Positions 7,265 through 16,378 of a DNA stretch of 64,000 bases are shown piece after piece. The DNA comes from Alloprevotella sp. GTDB taxonomy: Bacteria; Bacteroidota; Bacteroidia; Bacteroidales; Bacteroidaceae. Each line of letters begins with the position of its first letter. Positions within the stretch are counted from its first letter, which is position 1. The notes beneath the pieces are model-generated. The model worked only from the letters and a program-made list of their open reading frames with translations, searched no databases and was not told the origin of the DNA. The position numbers and the translations under genes were made by a program. Location: assembly GCA_017476545.1 (NCBI GenBank), contig JAFUZP010000029.1, positions 1-64,000 of the forward strand, written 5' to 3'.

Positions 7265-9590
7265 CTGCCTTGGTACTCCGCTGTTCCCCGCCCCGGTTTG
7301 CGCGGAAGAGGCGGCGGAGGTCGTCCTGTTCGCCGACGAGCCAGAGCGTGTCGCCGGGCCAGATGGGGCGGTCGGTCGTGGCGAGGTCGAGCGTGTCGCT
7401 GTCGTCGAGTTTGTTCTCAAAGCCGACGACCATGCACTGGTAGGTGCTGCGGATGCCGCTCTGGTAAAGAGTCGTTCCGGCGAAGGGGGAGGATTTGCCG
7501 ACGTTCATCCGTTCCAGCGTGAGGCGGTGCGGGCGGTCGTTAGGCGTGAGGGAGGACACCTCGACGTTCATGCGGCGGGCGAGGGCATCGAGACTCTCGT
7601 CGTCGCCCAGCACTTCGAGACGGTCGCCGGGGAAGAGGCGCGTCTGTCCGTCGGGAATGTTGATGCGTCCGCCCCCGCGTATGACGGCGGCAATCATCAC
7701 GCCGTCGTTGTGGCCGAACTTGAGGTCGCTGAGTGTTTTGCCGCCCCAGTCCGACCCTTCGGGCAGGGCGAGCTGCGAGAGGTGTACGTCGTGGCGCAGC
7801 AGCGTGTTCTCGTAGCCTGGCCGCTTGGCACGTGCGCGGATTTCGCGCTGCCGGAAGTTCTGCAGGAATATGCGCTCCATGCGGATGCTGACGTACTTAA
7901 CCCATTTTGCCACAGGGTTGCGCCGACCGGCTATACGTTCAAGGCACGCCAGCAGCACGAGCAGTGAGCCGACGAGTACGTGCCAGTACCAGCGGGCCGG
8001 GGAGAGGAATTCCAGCACGTACCACACCGTGGCCGTGGCGATGGCGAAGCGTGCGAGCAGTGTCACTCCGAATGCGGCGAGGCGCAGCGTGTCGCCCGTC
8101 TGTCGCCAGTGCATTACTTCGTCGCTGCGGAGCTTCTTCATCACGATGGGGCGCACGAAAGGTGCAACAATCACGAGGGTCAGCAGTCCGCACAGGGCGT
8201 TGCCCGGCCAGTGCCCCAGTACGCCCCGGCTGAAGGGTAGGAGGGTGGAGAAGCTGATGCCGATTGCCGCCCAGGCCACCACGAAGTAGGCGGCGGTAAA
8301 CACGAGGAGGGAGGTGAGGAGGGCACGGAGGCCGAGTTTAGGCGTGGGCGTTCCGATCGCTTTTTCCTTCGAGGGAAGAGCGGCTTGCGCTTTGTTGTTT
8401 GTCATTTCCTCCGGCAACCGCCGTTTGATTGCCTCGTAGGCCGGGGTTGCGGCCTTAATCATGTAGGGCGTGGTGAACGTGGTAATGATGGATACGGCTA
8501 CGACGACAGGGTAGAGGAAGTCGCTCGTTACGCCGAGACTCACGCCCAGCGCGGCGAGGATGAAGGAGAACTCGCCGATTTGCGTCAGGGAGAAACCGCA
8601 CTGCATGGCCACTTTCAGCGGCTGGCCGGAGAGCAGGAAGGAGAATGAGCCGAAGAGCGTCTGTCCTACGAGGATGACAGCGATGATGGCGAGGATGGGT
8701 AGCCAGTACTGCACCAGCACGGCAGGGTCCACGAGCATACCGACGGACACAAAGAAGATGGCACCGAAGAGGTCCTTCACGGGCGCGACGATGTGCTCGA
8801 TGCTCTCCGCCTCCGTTGTCTCCGCAAGGATACTGCCCATCATAAAGGCACCCAGTGCCGAGCTGTAGCCTGCCTCTTCCGCCAGGACTACCATCAGGAA
8901 GCACAGTCCGAGGCTCACGACGAGCAGCGTCTCGCGTCCGATCCACTTAGAGTTGCGGCGCAGCACGAGCGGGACGATGTAAATGCCCACTACAAACCAC
9001 AGAATAAGGAAGAAGGCCAGCTGCGCGAGGCTTCCCACGAGCTGTGCGCCCTCCAACCGTCCCACGGCGGCCATCGCGGAGAGGATGACCATCAAAAGAA
9101 TGCCGAGGATATCTTCAAGAATGAGCACGCTAAGCACGACGCCCGCAAACTTCTGCTGCCGTAACCCCAGCTCATCCAACGCCTTGTAGATGACTGTCGT
9201 ACTCGACATCGCTACCATACCGCCGAGGAAGAGGCTGTTCATTGACGACCACCCGAAGAGCCGGCCGACCATACTCCCCAGTGTGATCATAAAGGCGATG
9301 ACGCAGAGCGCGGCGACGATAGGGCCGAGCCCCATTTTCACTATCTTCTTGAACGAGAACTCCAGTCCTAAGGAGAACATAATGAAGATGACACCGATTT
9401 CCGACCACGTGTGGACGCTCGCTGTGTCGGCCACAGTGGGAATCCAGGACATATGCGGGCCGGCGAGGAAGCCGGCAAGGATGTAGCCGAGGATGAGTGG
9501 CTGCTTCAGGCGCTTGAATACGAGTGTCGTCACGCCCGCCACGATGAGGATCAGCGCAAGGTCGGTTACGAGTTGGGGTAGGGAGTTCAT
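7248..9590 (-). CDS. CPA2-family cation:proton antiporter with RCK_C domains
   Basis: The 780-residue inner-membrane protein has about 12 N-terminal membrane helices of the Kef/CPA2 type (ILGYILAGFLAGP, SEIGVIFIMFSLGLEFS, MVAMSSTTVIYKALDELG, VLILEDILGILLMV). An extra four-helix hydrophobic segment lies near residues 420-560. Two C-terminal RCK_C (TrkA_C) domains follow (LPEGSDWGGKTLSDL...LFPGDRLEVLGDDE; then TTDRPIWPGDTLWLVGEQDD). It probably exchanges K+ or Na+ for H+ and is gated by ligand binding in the RCK_C part. No RCK_N Rossmann domain is seen. Exact cation unknown. Confidence 0.88.
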   Translation of the reverse strand: MNSLPQLVTDLALILIVAGVTTLVFKRLKQPLILGYILAGFLAGPHMSWIPTVADTASVHTWSEIGVIFIMFSLGLEFSFKKIVKMGLGPIVAALCVIAFMITLGSMVGRLFGWSSMNSLFLGGMVAMSSTTVIYKALDELGLRQQKFAGVVLSVLILEDILGILLMVILSAMAAVGRLEGAQLVGSLAQLAFFLILWFVVGIYIVPLVLRRNSKWIGRETLLVVSLGLCFLMVVLAEEAGYSSALGAFMMGSILAETTEAESIEHIVAPVKDLFGAIFFVSVGMLVDPAVLVQYWLPILAIIAVILVGQTLFGSFSFLLSGQPLKVAMQCGFSLTQIGEFSFILAALGVSLGVTSDFLYPVVVAVSIITTFTTPYMIKAATPAYEAIKRRLPEEMTNNKAQAALPSKEKAIGTPTPKLGLRALLTSLLVFTAAYFVVAWAAIGISFSTLLPFSRGVLGHWPGNALCGLLTLVIVAPFVRPIVMKKLRSDEVMHWRQTGDTLRLAAFGVTLLARFAIATATVWYVLEFLSPARWYWHVLVGSLLVLLACLERIAGRRNPVAKWVKYVSIRMERIFLQNFRQREIRARAKRPGYENTLLRHDVHLSQLALPEGSDWGGKTLSDLKFGHNDGVMIAAVIRGGGRINIPDGQTRLFPGDRLEVLGDDESLDALARRMNVEVSSLTPNDRPHRLTLERMNVGKSSPFAGTTLYQSGIRSTYQCMVVGFENKLDDSDTLDLATTDRPIWPGDTLWLVGEQDDLRRLFRANRGGEQRSTKAGTLSS

Positions 9591-9618
9591 AGCAGGAATG
9601 TATGGTAGTTTTCTTTGT

Positions 9619-9921
9619 TCATGGCGTGGAATGCCGCTCCGGGGTATGCCTTTTGAAGGGGGGCGGGTGCGTGCGGCGTTTCTTCCCGCCTTTTATCTCA
9701 AACGCTTCAGGGGTGTTCACGTGTTCTTCTATAAGGTCTATTTCCTGTTTGTCGTAAGTCTTCCAGAAATAGAAGCCTTTTCCTCCGTAGGCGTTATGAC
9801 TCCGCTTCACCCGCTCGCTGACTATGTAGTTCTCCCACAGGCGGCCGCTGTCCTGCCGTATGAGCAGCGGTGAAAAGTCACCGATGACGGCGTTGCGGAT
9901 TTCCGTGTCGCGAAAATACAA
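9619..9921 (-). pseudogene. C-terminal remnant of a DUF4143-type AAA ATPase
   Basis: The frame encodes the closing DUF4143 segment of the common Bacteroidales P-loop ATPases: YFRDTEIRNAVIGDFSPLL, LWENYIVSERVKRS, FYFWKTYDKQEIDLIEE. It has no ATG; the 5' side ends at an in-frame TGA just before a TTG codon, and nothing of the ATPase domain is present. The last 25 residues are basic and unlike the family. It lies 28 bp upstream of the antiporter gene and is best read as a decayed fragment. Confidence 0.75.
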
Positions 9922-10067
9922 AATTCTTCAGTGCGTTGAAAAAAATTGTGTAAAATTATTTATTACATGGGAGATTTTTACATTCTTCTGCGCGGTTGGC
10001 AGCGTGCGGAGCCACGACGTGCATGGCTTTCTGGGCGTAGGGTGGACTTGGCGCGGCGGTAGCGGGA

Positions 10068-10250
10068 TCATTGCTGCGTGGTTTCCGCGCCGGGCTTTAG
10101 CGTAAGGGGTGCTGTGGGGTGATTGGGGTTCACGACGGTCAGGTAGTGGCGTTCGCTGCGCTCTCCGCACCCGACTTGCCATCGCAGGCACTCACTGCTG
10201 CGCGGGCAGTCCGCGCAGAGGCATCGCATGAAGTTCTCTGGTGTGTTCAT
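10068..10250 (-). CDS. Short DUF6078-like protein or truncated gene
   Basis: The 60-residue product has the head of the Bacteroidales DUF6078 family (FMRCLCADCPRSSECLRWQ...VVNPNH), with a C-x3-C...C spacing. Family members are much longer; here the frame diverges after NPNH and stops. The ATG at 10250 and a good -7 box at 10279 suggest it is still expressed. It may be a natural short variant or a truncated gene. Function of the family is unknown. Confidence 0.5.
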   Translation of the reverse strand: MNTPENFMRCLCADCPRSSECLRWQVGCGERSERHYLTVVNPNHPTAPLTLKPGAETTQQ

Positions 10251-10278
10251 AGCTTGTTGTTTTTAGATGTCCGTCCTA

Positions 10279-10286
10279 CAAAGATA
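10279..10286 (-). promoter_or_regulatory. -7 box for the DUF6078-like gene
   Basis: Minus strand TATCTTTG, 28 nt before the ATG at 10250. Confidence 0.5.
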
Positions 10287-10725
10287 ACACAAGACGCGCC
10301 CGAATGTAAGTCCCGCCCCGCAGGGGTCGCATTCCCGTGCTCTTTTCCCCGTCGCTCCGGTAGGTCTTCGTTATCATCTTATCCCGAGGAACAATTTTCC
10401 TCCCCGGTGTGTGCGGTAGTCCCGGGGAAATACCTTACCTTTGCTGTGCCTGCCGGGAGACATCGGCGGGTCAAGAAGGCGTTTTTGCTTTATCCTTTAT
10501 ATCGAAATCGGCAAAATTTCTAACGGAGAGGATAGGGACAACCGACGCTCATTCTGTTTGTGTATCCTTTTGTGGACAGCCCATGCTGTGCGCAATAAGT
10601 GTATATGCGACAGCGTGGGGTTATTGTTTCTCCGTTCATACTCCGATGGTGTTTGCCGATACCAGGTATAATATGAGCAGAACAAGTCCTACGCTTTTCT
10701 TGTATCTGTTTAATTTATAAAAGAG
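10287..10725. other. Intergenic region without recognised gene
   Basis: About 440 bp between the DUF6078-like promoter and the leader hairpin of the next gene. I see no convincing coding frame, RNA gene or repeat. It probably holds the promoter of the gene at 10763, but no clean TTTG/TAnnTTTG pair is visible. Confidence 0.5.
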
Positions 10726-10755
10726 CGGCTTCCCGGGGGCTGGGAAGCGCAGGAG
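10726..10755 (+). promoter_or_regulatory. Leader hairpin next to a Shine-Dalgarno sequence
   Basis: GCTTCCC at 10728-10734 pairs with GGGAAGC at 10742-10748, and the purine-rich AGGAG follows at 10751-10755, eight nt before the ATG at 10763. A clear SD is unusual in this window. The hairpin could affect ribosome access. Confidence 0.45.
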
Positions 10756-10762
10756 AAACATC

Positions 10763-11254
10763 ATGAAAAAGGTATTGTTCTCTGTTGCAATGGGGCTTCT
10801 TGCCGTCGCAGGCTACGCGCAGAAGCAGGTTACAATCAAGGCGGGGACTGTTGTCCATCTGCAGGCCGTTAATCAGGTGAAGGCGGCTGATGTCGTGGAG
10901 GGACAGACGGTAGACTTTCGCGTTGTGCAGGATGTCACAGTGGATGGTGTATGCGCCGTACCCCTCGGTACACTGGTGAAAGGCGTTGTTTCCGAAGCCC
11001 GCAAAAGTTCCCTCGCCGGGACGAAGGGTCGCCTTACAATCACGATAGACAGGATGAACTTGGATGGAGGCGAATCTGTGTTTTTCTCCAATACGGCGGT
11101 GCGTGTAACGGGAAAGAACCGTACACCTTTGGCTGTCGTGGCCGGCATCTTCGTATGGCCTTGTATCTTCATCCCGGGTACGAAGGCTGTCATGCCTGCG
11201 GGCTACGAGGTGCAGGCTATGGTCGCATCAAATGCAACTATAGCTGCGAAGTGA
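10763..11254 (+). CDS. Small secreted beta-rich hypothetical protein
   Basis: The 163-residue protein starts with a signal peptide (MKKVLFSVAMGLLAVAGYAQ). The mature part reads like a compact beta domain: TIKAGTVVHLQAVNQV, VEGQTVDFRVVQDV, CAVPLGTLVKGVV, GRLTITIDRMNLDGG. This 'inhibitor of release' pattern (GT-V-L...V-L-G-T-G-V) is like domains found in VirB10/TrbI and other periplasmic proteins, but the match is loose. A late hydrophobic stretch (LAVVAGIFVWPCIFIPG) could be a membrane or buried hairpin. No operon partner. Location is probably periplasm or outer membrane; function unknown. Confidence 0.7.
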   Translation: MKKVLFSVAMGLLAVAGYAQKQVTIKAGTVVHLQAVNQVKAADVVEGQTVDFRVVQDVTVDGVCAVPLGTLVKGVVSEARKSSLAGTKGRLTITIDRMNLDGGESVFFSNTAVRVTGKNRTPLAVVAGIFVWPCIFIPGTKAVMPAGYEVQAMVASNATIAAK

Positions 11255-11293
11255 AATCTTGGAGGGGACGCTCCCTCGTTATAAACATACTAA

Positions 11294-11325
11294 GAGGGGC
11301 GTGCCCAGCCTGGGGCACGCGCCTC
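11294..11325. terminator. Hairpin terminator between convergent genes
   Basis: GAGGGGCGTGCCC pairs with GGGCACGCGCCTC (one mismatch in 13) around a six-base loop. It separates the secreted-protein gene (+) and pepT (-). Confidence 0.75.
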
Positions 11326-11376
11326 AGACTTTCCGAATGGAGGTATCGCGTGGTATAGTCCTTGCTCGTGTATCGC

Positions 11377-12606
11377 TCACTCGTTAAAGTCCGCCACGAG
11401 GTTGCAGATGTTCACCACCACCTGCATGGCTTTCTCCATGTTGGGGATGGGCAGGAACTCGTGCGGGCCGTGGAAGTTGAGGCCTCCGGCGAATATGTTG
11501 GGGCAGGGGAGACCCTTGAAGGAAAGCTGTGCGCCGTCCGTACCGCCGCGGATGGCCTGTACGCGTGGCGATACGCCGGCATCGGCCATAGCTTTGATGG
11601 CGATGTCAATGACGTGCATGACGGGGTCTATCTGCTCGCGCATGTTGTAGTATTGGTCCTTGACGGTAGCGTTGAGGGTGCCTGCGCCGTAGCGTTCGTT
11701 CAGGGCCTGCGCCGTCTTCTGGAACAAGCGTTTGCGCTGTTCGAAGCGTTCGCGGTCGTGGTCGCGGATGATGTAGGAGACCGTGGCGCGTTCCACGCCG
11801 CCTTCGATGCCCACTACGTGGAAGAAGCCCTCGTAGCCCTCCGTGCGTTCAGGTACTTCGTCCTGCGGCAGGGCTTGTATGAACTCCGAGGCCACGCGGA
11901 TGGCGTTCACCATCTTGTCCTTGGCATATCCCGGATGTACGCTGACGCCTGTGATGTCCACCTTCGCACTGGCTGCGTTGAAGTTCTCAAACTCCAGTTC
12001 TCCCACGTCGCCGCCGTCCATGGTGTAAGCCCACTCGCAGCCAAACTTCTCCACGTCGAACTTGTGTGCGCCGAGGCCGATTTCCTCGTCGGGGTTGAAG
12101 GCTACGCGAATCTTTCCGTGTTCGATTTCGGGGTGCTCCATCAGGTACACCATGGCCTGCACGATTTCGGCTATGCCCGCCTTGTCGTCAGCGCCGAGCA
12201 GCGTGTGGCCGTCCGTCACGATGATGTCCTCGCCCACGTGCGCCTTGAGTTCGGGGAACTTCTCGGGCGATGTCACGATGCCCGCCTTGTCGTCCAGTAC
12301 GATGTCGCCTCCGTCGTAGTTCTCCACGATGCGCGGCTTGATGTCCGCGCCGGAACAGTCGGGGCTGGTGTCGTAGTGTGAGATGAAGCCCACCGTGGGT
12401 GCGTCCTTGTCTGTGTTGGCGGGAAGCGTAGCGTAGAGGTAGCCGTTGTCGTCCAGCTCTACGTCCTTCAGGCCTATTTCTTCCAGTTCATCGCGCAGGT
12501 AGCGTGCGAACTTCCATTGTTTCTCCGTACTCGGAGTTGTCTGCGAGTCCTCGGCGGACTGCGTGTCAAACTGCGTGTAAGCTAAAAATCGTTTTACGAT
12601 GTCCAT
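11377..12606 (-). CDS. pepT: Peptidase T (tripeptide aminopeptidase)
   Basis: PepT is a cytosolic M20B metallopeptidase removing the N-terminal residue of tripeptides. The 409-residue product shows the two-zinc site elements: [39 protein letters not shown] and [11 protein letters not shown], plus [12 protein letters not shown]. Length matches the family. The ATG at 12606 is chosen because a -7 box (TACCTTTG) lies 41 nt upstream and AAAGGG precedes it. Its promoter region is shared with the divergent mfd. Confidence 0.95.
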   Translation of the reverse strand: MDIVKRFLAYTQFDTQSAEDSQTTPSTEKQWKFARYLRDELEEIGLKDVELDDNGYLYATLPANTDKDAPTVGFISHYDTSPDCSGADIKPRIVENYDGGDIVLDDKAGIVTSPEKFPELKAHVGEDIIVTDGHTLLGADDKAGIAEIVQAMVYLMEHPEIEHGKIRVAFNPDEEIGLGAHKFDVEKFGCEWAYTMDGGDVGELEFENFNAASAKVDITGVSVHPGYAKDKMVNAIRVASEFIQALPQDEVPERTEGYEGFFHVVGIEGGVERATVSYIIRDHDRERFEQRKRLFQKTAQALNERYGAGTLNATVKDQYYNMREQIDPVMHVIDIAIKAMADAGVSPRVQAIRGGTDGAQLSFKGLPCPNIFAGGLNFHGPHEFLPIPNMEKAMQVVVNICNLVADFNE

Positions 12607-12647
12607 ACTGTACCCTTTCGCTAATCTGTTTGTTATACTTGTCGCTG

Positions 12648-12655
12648 CAAAGGTA
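12648..12655 (-). promoter_or_regulatory. -7 box for pepT
   Basis: Minus strand TACCTTTG, perfect TAnnTTTG, 41 nt before the pepT ATG. No convincing -33. Confidence 0.55.
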
Positions 12656-12749
12656 GCAATAGTTTTGTACCCCGCTCCTTGTGGACGCGAAAAAGTATCC
12701 GTTTCCTGCCGCCCCCGCGCTATCGGGATCGGCACGCTTCGTCCGGCTG

Positions 12750-12780
12750 TTGCCAGTTCATGCCAAAAGACTTACCTTTG
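12750..12780 (+). promoter_or_regulatory. Promoter for mfd with almost no leader
   Basis: A -33 TTG at 12750-12752 and a -7 TACCTTTG at 12773-12780 are 20 nt apart. The mfd ATG starts at 12789, only eight nt after the -7 box, so the transcript probably begins at or near the start codon. Confidence 0.65.
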
Positions 12781-12788
12781 TAGCACGC

Positions 12789-15700
12789 ATGGAACTCAAA
12801 GACATACTGAGACTATACGACAAACACCCGCAGGTGAAGGCGCTGCGCACGCACCTGACAGGCAGCAAGCGGAAGGTGGCGCGGACGGACGGTCTGCACG
12901 GCTCGTCGGCAGCCGTGGTGACGGCAAGTCTGCAAAGGAGGCTGCCGGAGACGACCTTCCTCGTCCTGCTGAACGACGAGGAGGAAGCGGGCTACTTCTA
13001 CCACGACCTCTGCGCCCTGTTGCCCCACAGCCGCGTGCTGTTCTTTCCCTCGGCCTACCGCCGCGCGGCGAAGTACGGACAGCGCGACGCGGCAAGCGAG
13101 GTGCTGAGGGCTGAGGTGATTACGGCCCTGACGTCGCCCGCGGGAGGCCTCATCGTCACCTACCCCGCCGCCCTTGCCGAGCGCGTGGCGGCACCCGGCG
13201 ACATGGCCAGACGCAGCGTAAGCCTGCGCACGGGCGGCACCTACGACCTGCCGGAACTGGAGCACCGCCTGCTGGACATCGGTTTCCGCCGCACGGACTA
13301 CGTGTACGAACCGGGAGAGTTCGCCGTGCGCGGCAGCATACTGGATGTCTATTCTTACGCGATGGACTATCCCGTGCGCATAGACTTCTTCGGCGACGAG
13401 GTGGACAGCATCCGCACCTTCGAGGTGCAGACGCAGCTGTCAAGGGAGAAGCTGGAGGACGTGACCGTGGTGCCGGAGATGGAGCAAGGCGCAAACAACC
13501 TCGTGCCCTTCACGGACTACCTGCCGGAGGACACGCTCCTCGTATGCAAGGACTTGGCGTTTGCGGAGGAGGTGATGACAAAGATATACGACGAAGGTTT
13601 CAGTCGGCAGGCTGCCTCCGCACAGGCTGCCCCAGAGGAAGGGGTACCGGGCAGCGAAGCGAACGACGCCGAACAGACGCTGAACAAAGAGCGGCTGCTC
13701 GTAAGTGGCGCTGCCGTCTGCGAAAGACTGAGCGCCCTGCGCCGCATCGAACTCCTCCCCGGCCTGCACGAGGCTGGGACGGGCTTCCACTTCTCCACCG
13801 CTCCGCAGCCCATCTACCATAAGAACTTCGACCTGCTGCGCTCGTCCTTCGACGACCTTCACGCGCGCGGGTACAATATCTATATATGTGCGGACAGCGA
13901 GAAGCAACTGGAAAGGCTGAGAGAGATAATGGACTCGTCCTGGGAGGGGGCTTCCCCCACCCTGCACGCGGGCTTTGCCGACGCGGACATCATGGCGGCC
14001 GTCTTCACGGACCACCAGATATTCGACCGCTTCCACAAATACAACCTCAAGAGCGAGCGCACGCGCAACGCGAAGATGGCGCTCACGCTGAAGGAACTGA
14101 TGCAGTTCCAGCCGGGCGACTACATCGTCCACATAGACCACGGCATCGGACGCTTCGCGGGACTGGTGCGCGTGCCGAGTGCCGACGGTTCGCAGCAGGA
14201 GATGATAAAGCTGACGTACCAGCGCGACGACGTGGTGCTCGTCAGCATCCATGCCCTCCACAAGCTTTCGAAGTACAAGGGTAAGGACGGCGAAGCGCCC
14301 CGCCTCAGCCGCCTCGGCACGGGAGCCTGGGAACGCATGAAAGAACGCACGAAGTCGAAGCTGAAGGACATCGCCGCCGACCTCATCCGCCTCTACGCCG
14401 CGCGCCGCCAGCAGGAGGGCTTCGCTTTCTCGCCGGACACGTTCATGCAGCAGGAGCTGGAAGCGGGCTTCAAGTACGAGGACACGCCGGACCAGCTGCG
14501 CGTGACGCAGGAGGTGAAGCGCGACATGGAAAGCCGACAGCCGATGGACCGCCTCGTCTGCGGCGACGTGGGCTTCGGAAAGACGGAAATCGCCGTGCGC
14601 GCCGCCCTGAAAGCCGCCGTGGACAACAAGCAGGTGGCTGTCCTCGTGCCGACGACCGTACTGGCCCTGCAGCACTACAAGACGTTCTGCGAACGACTGC
14701 GCGACTTCCCCGTGAAGATAGACTACCTCACCCGCGCACGCTCGCCGAAGCAGGTGAAGGAACTCCTCGCGGGACTGGCGGACGGCACGGTGGACATCGT
14801 CGTCGGCACGCACAAGCTCATCGGCAAGCAGGTGCGCTTCAAGGACCTCGGCCTGCTCATCATCGACGAGGAGCAGAAGTTCGGCGTGGGCGTGAAGGAG
14901 AAGCTCCGCATGATGAAGACGGGCGTGGACACGCTCACGATGTCCGCCACCCCCATACCGCGCACCTTGCAGTTCTCCATGATGGGCGCACGCGACTTCT
15001 CCGTCATCGAGACGCCGCCCCCGAACCGCCGACCGATACAGACGGAGATACACACGTTCAGCCACGAGGTCATAGCCGAGGCCGTGAACTTCGAGATGAG
15101 CCGCAACGGGCAGGTGTTCATCGTGACAAACCGCATCAGCGCCCTTGAAAACCTGCGCCAGCTGCTGGCCAGGTACGTCCCCGACGCCCGCGTAGCCGTG
15201 GGCCACGGACAGATGCCGCCCGCACAGCTGGAGGAAATCGTCACGGACTTCATCAACTACGACTACGACGTGCTGCTCTCCACCACCATCGTGGAGAACG
15301 GCATCGACATCCCCAACGCGAACACCATCATCATCGACGCCGCCCACCGCTTCGGCCTCAGCGACCTCCACCAGATGCGCGGCCGCGTGGGACGCTCGGA
15401 CCGCAAGGCGTTCTGCTACCTCCTGGCTCCGCCGCTCTCCCTGCTCCCCGACGACGCGCGCCGACGCCTGCAGGCCCTCGAGCAGTTCAGCGACCTGGGC
15501 AGCGGCATCCACATCGCCATGCAGGACCTCGACATACGCGGCGCGGGCAACCTGCTGGGCGCGGAGCAGAGCGGCTTCATCGCCGACCTGGGCTACGAGA
15601 CGTACCTGAAGATACTGAAGGAGGCGATGAGGGAGGCCCCCTCCAGCCCCCCTTCCGTCCCCCCCTCCGGGGGGAAACAAGGCATTTTGTGCGGAGAGGT

Positions 15701-16250
15701 TTCCAATGCCGCGCTGAACTCCTCCCCCGGAGGGGGGAGGTGGGAGGGGGCAACCGACATCGAATGCGACCTCCACGCCTACCTGCCCGAGACCTACGTC
15801 CCCGGCGCCAGCGAGCGCATGATGCTGTACAGGGAGCTGGACAAACTGAGCGAAGAAAGAGAAGCCCCCGACACAACCGCTCTGAACCCCTCCCCCGGAG
15901 GGGGGAGGTGGGAGGGGGCCACAGCCTTCCGCCGCCGCCTCGAGGACCGCTTCGGCCCCCTGCCCGAGGAAGCCGAGGAGCTGCTGCGCATCGTGCCGCT
16001 GCGGAAGCTGGGCGGACGGCTGGGCTGCGAGCGCCTGGTGCTGAAGGGCGGGCGCATGACGATGTACTTCCCCGCCGACAAGGAGCACCCCTTCTACCAG
16101 AGCCCCACCTTCGACGCCGTCATCCAGTATGCCATGGCGAACTTCCGCACTTGCCGCCTCTTCGACGACGGAGGGCGCCGCCGCATGACGGTACGCCCCG
16201 TCACGAGCGTGCGGCAGGCCATGGAGATACTGCAAGGAATAGCTCAATAG
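12789..16250 (+). CDS. mfd: Transcription-repair coupling factor Mfd, with inserted repeat peptides
   Basis: Mfd displaces RNA polymerase stalled at DNA damage and recruits UvrA. The 1153-residue protein has a UvrB-like N-terminus, the CarD-like polymerase-interaction domain (about 436-500, FQPGDYIVHIDHGIGRFAGL), and an SF2 translocase: Walker A GDVGFGKTE near residue 593, motif II IIDEEQKFGV near 688, motif III SATPIPRTL, motif VI HQMRGRVGRS. The C-terminal TRCF domain ends in KLGGRL...AMEILQG. In the C-terminal third two Pro/Gly-rich stretches (about 949-988 and 1025-1044) are encoded by G/C-rich palindromic repeats and have no counterpart in the family. The frame stays open. The ATG at 12789 follows the promoter by eight nt. 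Confidence 0.95.
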   Translation: MELKDILRLYDKHPQVKALRTHLTGSKRKVARTDGLHGSSAAVVTASLQRRLPETTFLVLLNDEEEAGYFYHDLCALLPHSRVLFFPSAYRRAAKYGQRDAASEVLRAEVITALTSPAGGLIVTYPAALAERVAAPGDMARRSVSLRTGGTYDLPELEHRLLDIGFRRTDYVYEPGEFAVRGSILDVYSYAMDYPVRIDFFGDEVDSIRTFEVQTQLSREKLEDVTVVPEMEQGANNLVPFTDYLPEDTLLVCKDLAFAEEVMTKIYDEGFSRQAASAQAAPEEGVPGSEANDAEQTLNKERLLVSGAAVCERLSALRRIELLPGLHEAGTGFHFSTAPQPIYHKNFDLLRSSFDDLHARGYNIYICADSEKQLERLREIMDSSWEGASPTLHAGFADADIMAAVFTDHQIFDRFHKYNLKSERTRNAKMALTLKELMQFQPGDYIVHIDHGIGRFAGLVRVPSADGSQQEMIKLTYQRDDVVLVSIHALHKLSKYKGKDGEAPRLSRLGTGAWERMKERTKSKLKDIAADLIRLYAARRQQEGFAFSPDTFMQQELEAGFKYEDTPDQLRVTQEVKRDMESRQPMDRLVCGDVGFGKTEIAVRAALKAAVDNKQVAVLVPTTVLALQHYKTFCERLRDFPVKIDYLTRARSPKQVKELLAGLADGTVDIVVGTHKLIGKQVRFKDLGLLIIDEEQKFGVGVKEKLRMMKTGVDTLTMSATPIPRTLQFSMMGARDFSVIETPPPNRRPIQTEIHTFSHEVIAEAVNFEMSRNGQVFIVTNRISALENLRQLLARYVPDARVAVGHGQMPPAQLEEIVTDFINYDYDVLLSTTIVENGIDIPNANTIIIDAAHRFGLSDLHQMRGRVGRSDRKAFCYLLAPPLSLLPDDARRRLQALEQFSDLGSGIHIAMQDLDIRGAGNLLGAEQSGFIADLGYETYLKILKEAMREAPSSPPSVPPSGGKQGILCGEVSNAALNSSPGGGRWEGATDIECDLHAYLPETYVPGASERMMLYRELDKLSEEREAPDTTALNPSPGGGRWEGATAFRRRLEDRFGPLPEEAEELLRIVPLRKLGGRLGCERLVLKGGRMTMYFPADKEHPFYQSPTFDAVIQYAMANFRTCRLFDDGGRRRMTVRPVTSVRQAMEILQGIAQ
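15637..15753. repeat. G/C-rich palindromic element inserted in frame in mfd, copy 1
   Basis: About 117 bp: a C-rich left part (CCCCCTCC...CCCCCCCTCCGGGGGG), a 40-bp middle, and a right part CTGAACTCCTCCCCCGGAGG-GGGGAGGTGGGAGGGGGC (15714-15751). The outer parts are inverted relatives of each other. It encodes APSSPPSVPPSGGKQ...SSPGGGRWEGA between the conserved Mfd blocks GYETYLKILKEAM and DIECDLHAYLPE. Confidence 0.8.
15882..15919. repeat. G/C-rich palindromic element inserted in frame in mfd, copy 2
   Basis: A 38-bp segment identical to 15714-15751 except for one base (ACCCC for ACTCC), in the same orientation and the same reading frame. It encodes LNPSPGGGRWEGA between RELDKLSEERE and FRRRLEDRFGPLP. 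Only the right-hand half of copy 1 is present. Confidence 0.85.
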
Positions 16251-16302
16251 CACAGCCCCGGCAAGTACGGCGGATCCGCCCTCCAGCTCCGTTATAAGTC
16301 CC

Positions 16303-16339
16303 TCGCGCTTAGGCCGTTCCCTGGCGCGGCTCTTTTTTT
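16303..16339 (+). terminator. Probable terminator of mfd
   Basis: CGCGC and GCGCG arms with a 15-nt loop are followed by GCTC and seven T. It lies about 50 nt after the mfd stop. Confidence 0.5.
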
Positions 16340-16378
16340 GCCCGGAAATTCCATTTTGCCTTCCGTAAATGGAAAAAA

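Noticed and set aside
13440..16253. A 937-codon open frame antisense to mfd
   Set aside because: Its product is rich in His, Val and Gln with no motif, while the sense frame is a complete Mfd. Long antisense frames are expected in GC-rich coding DNA.
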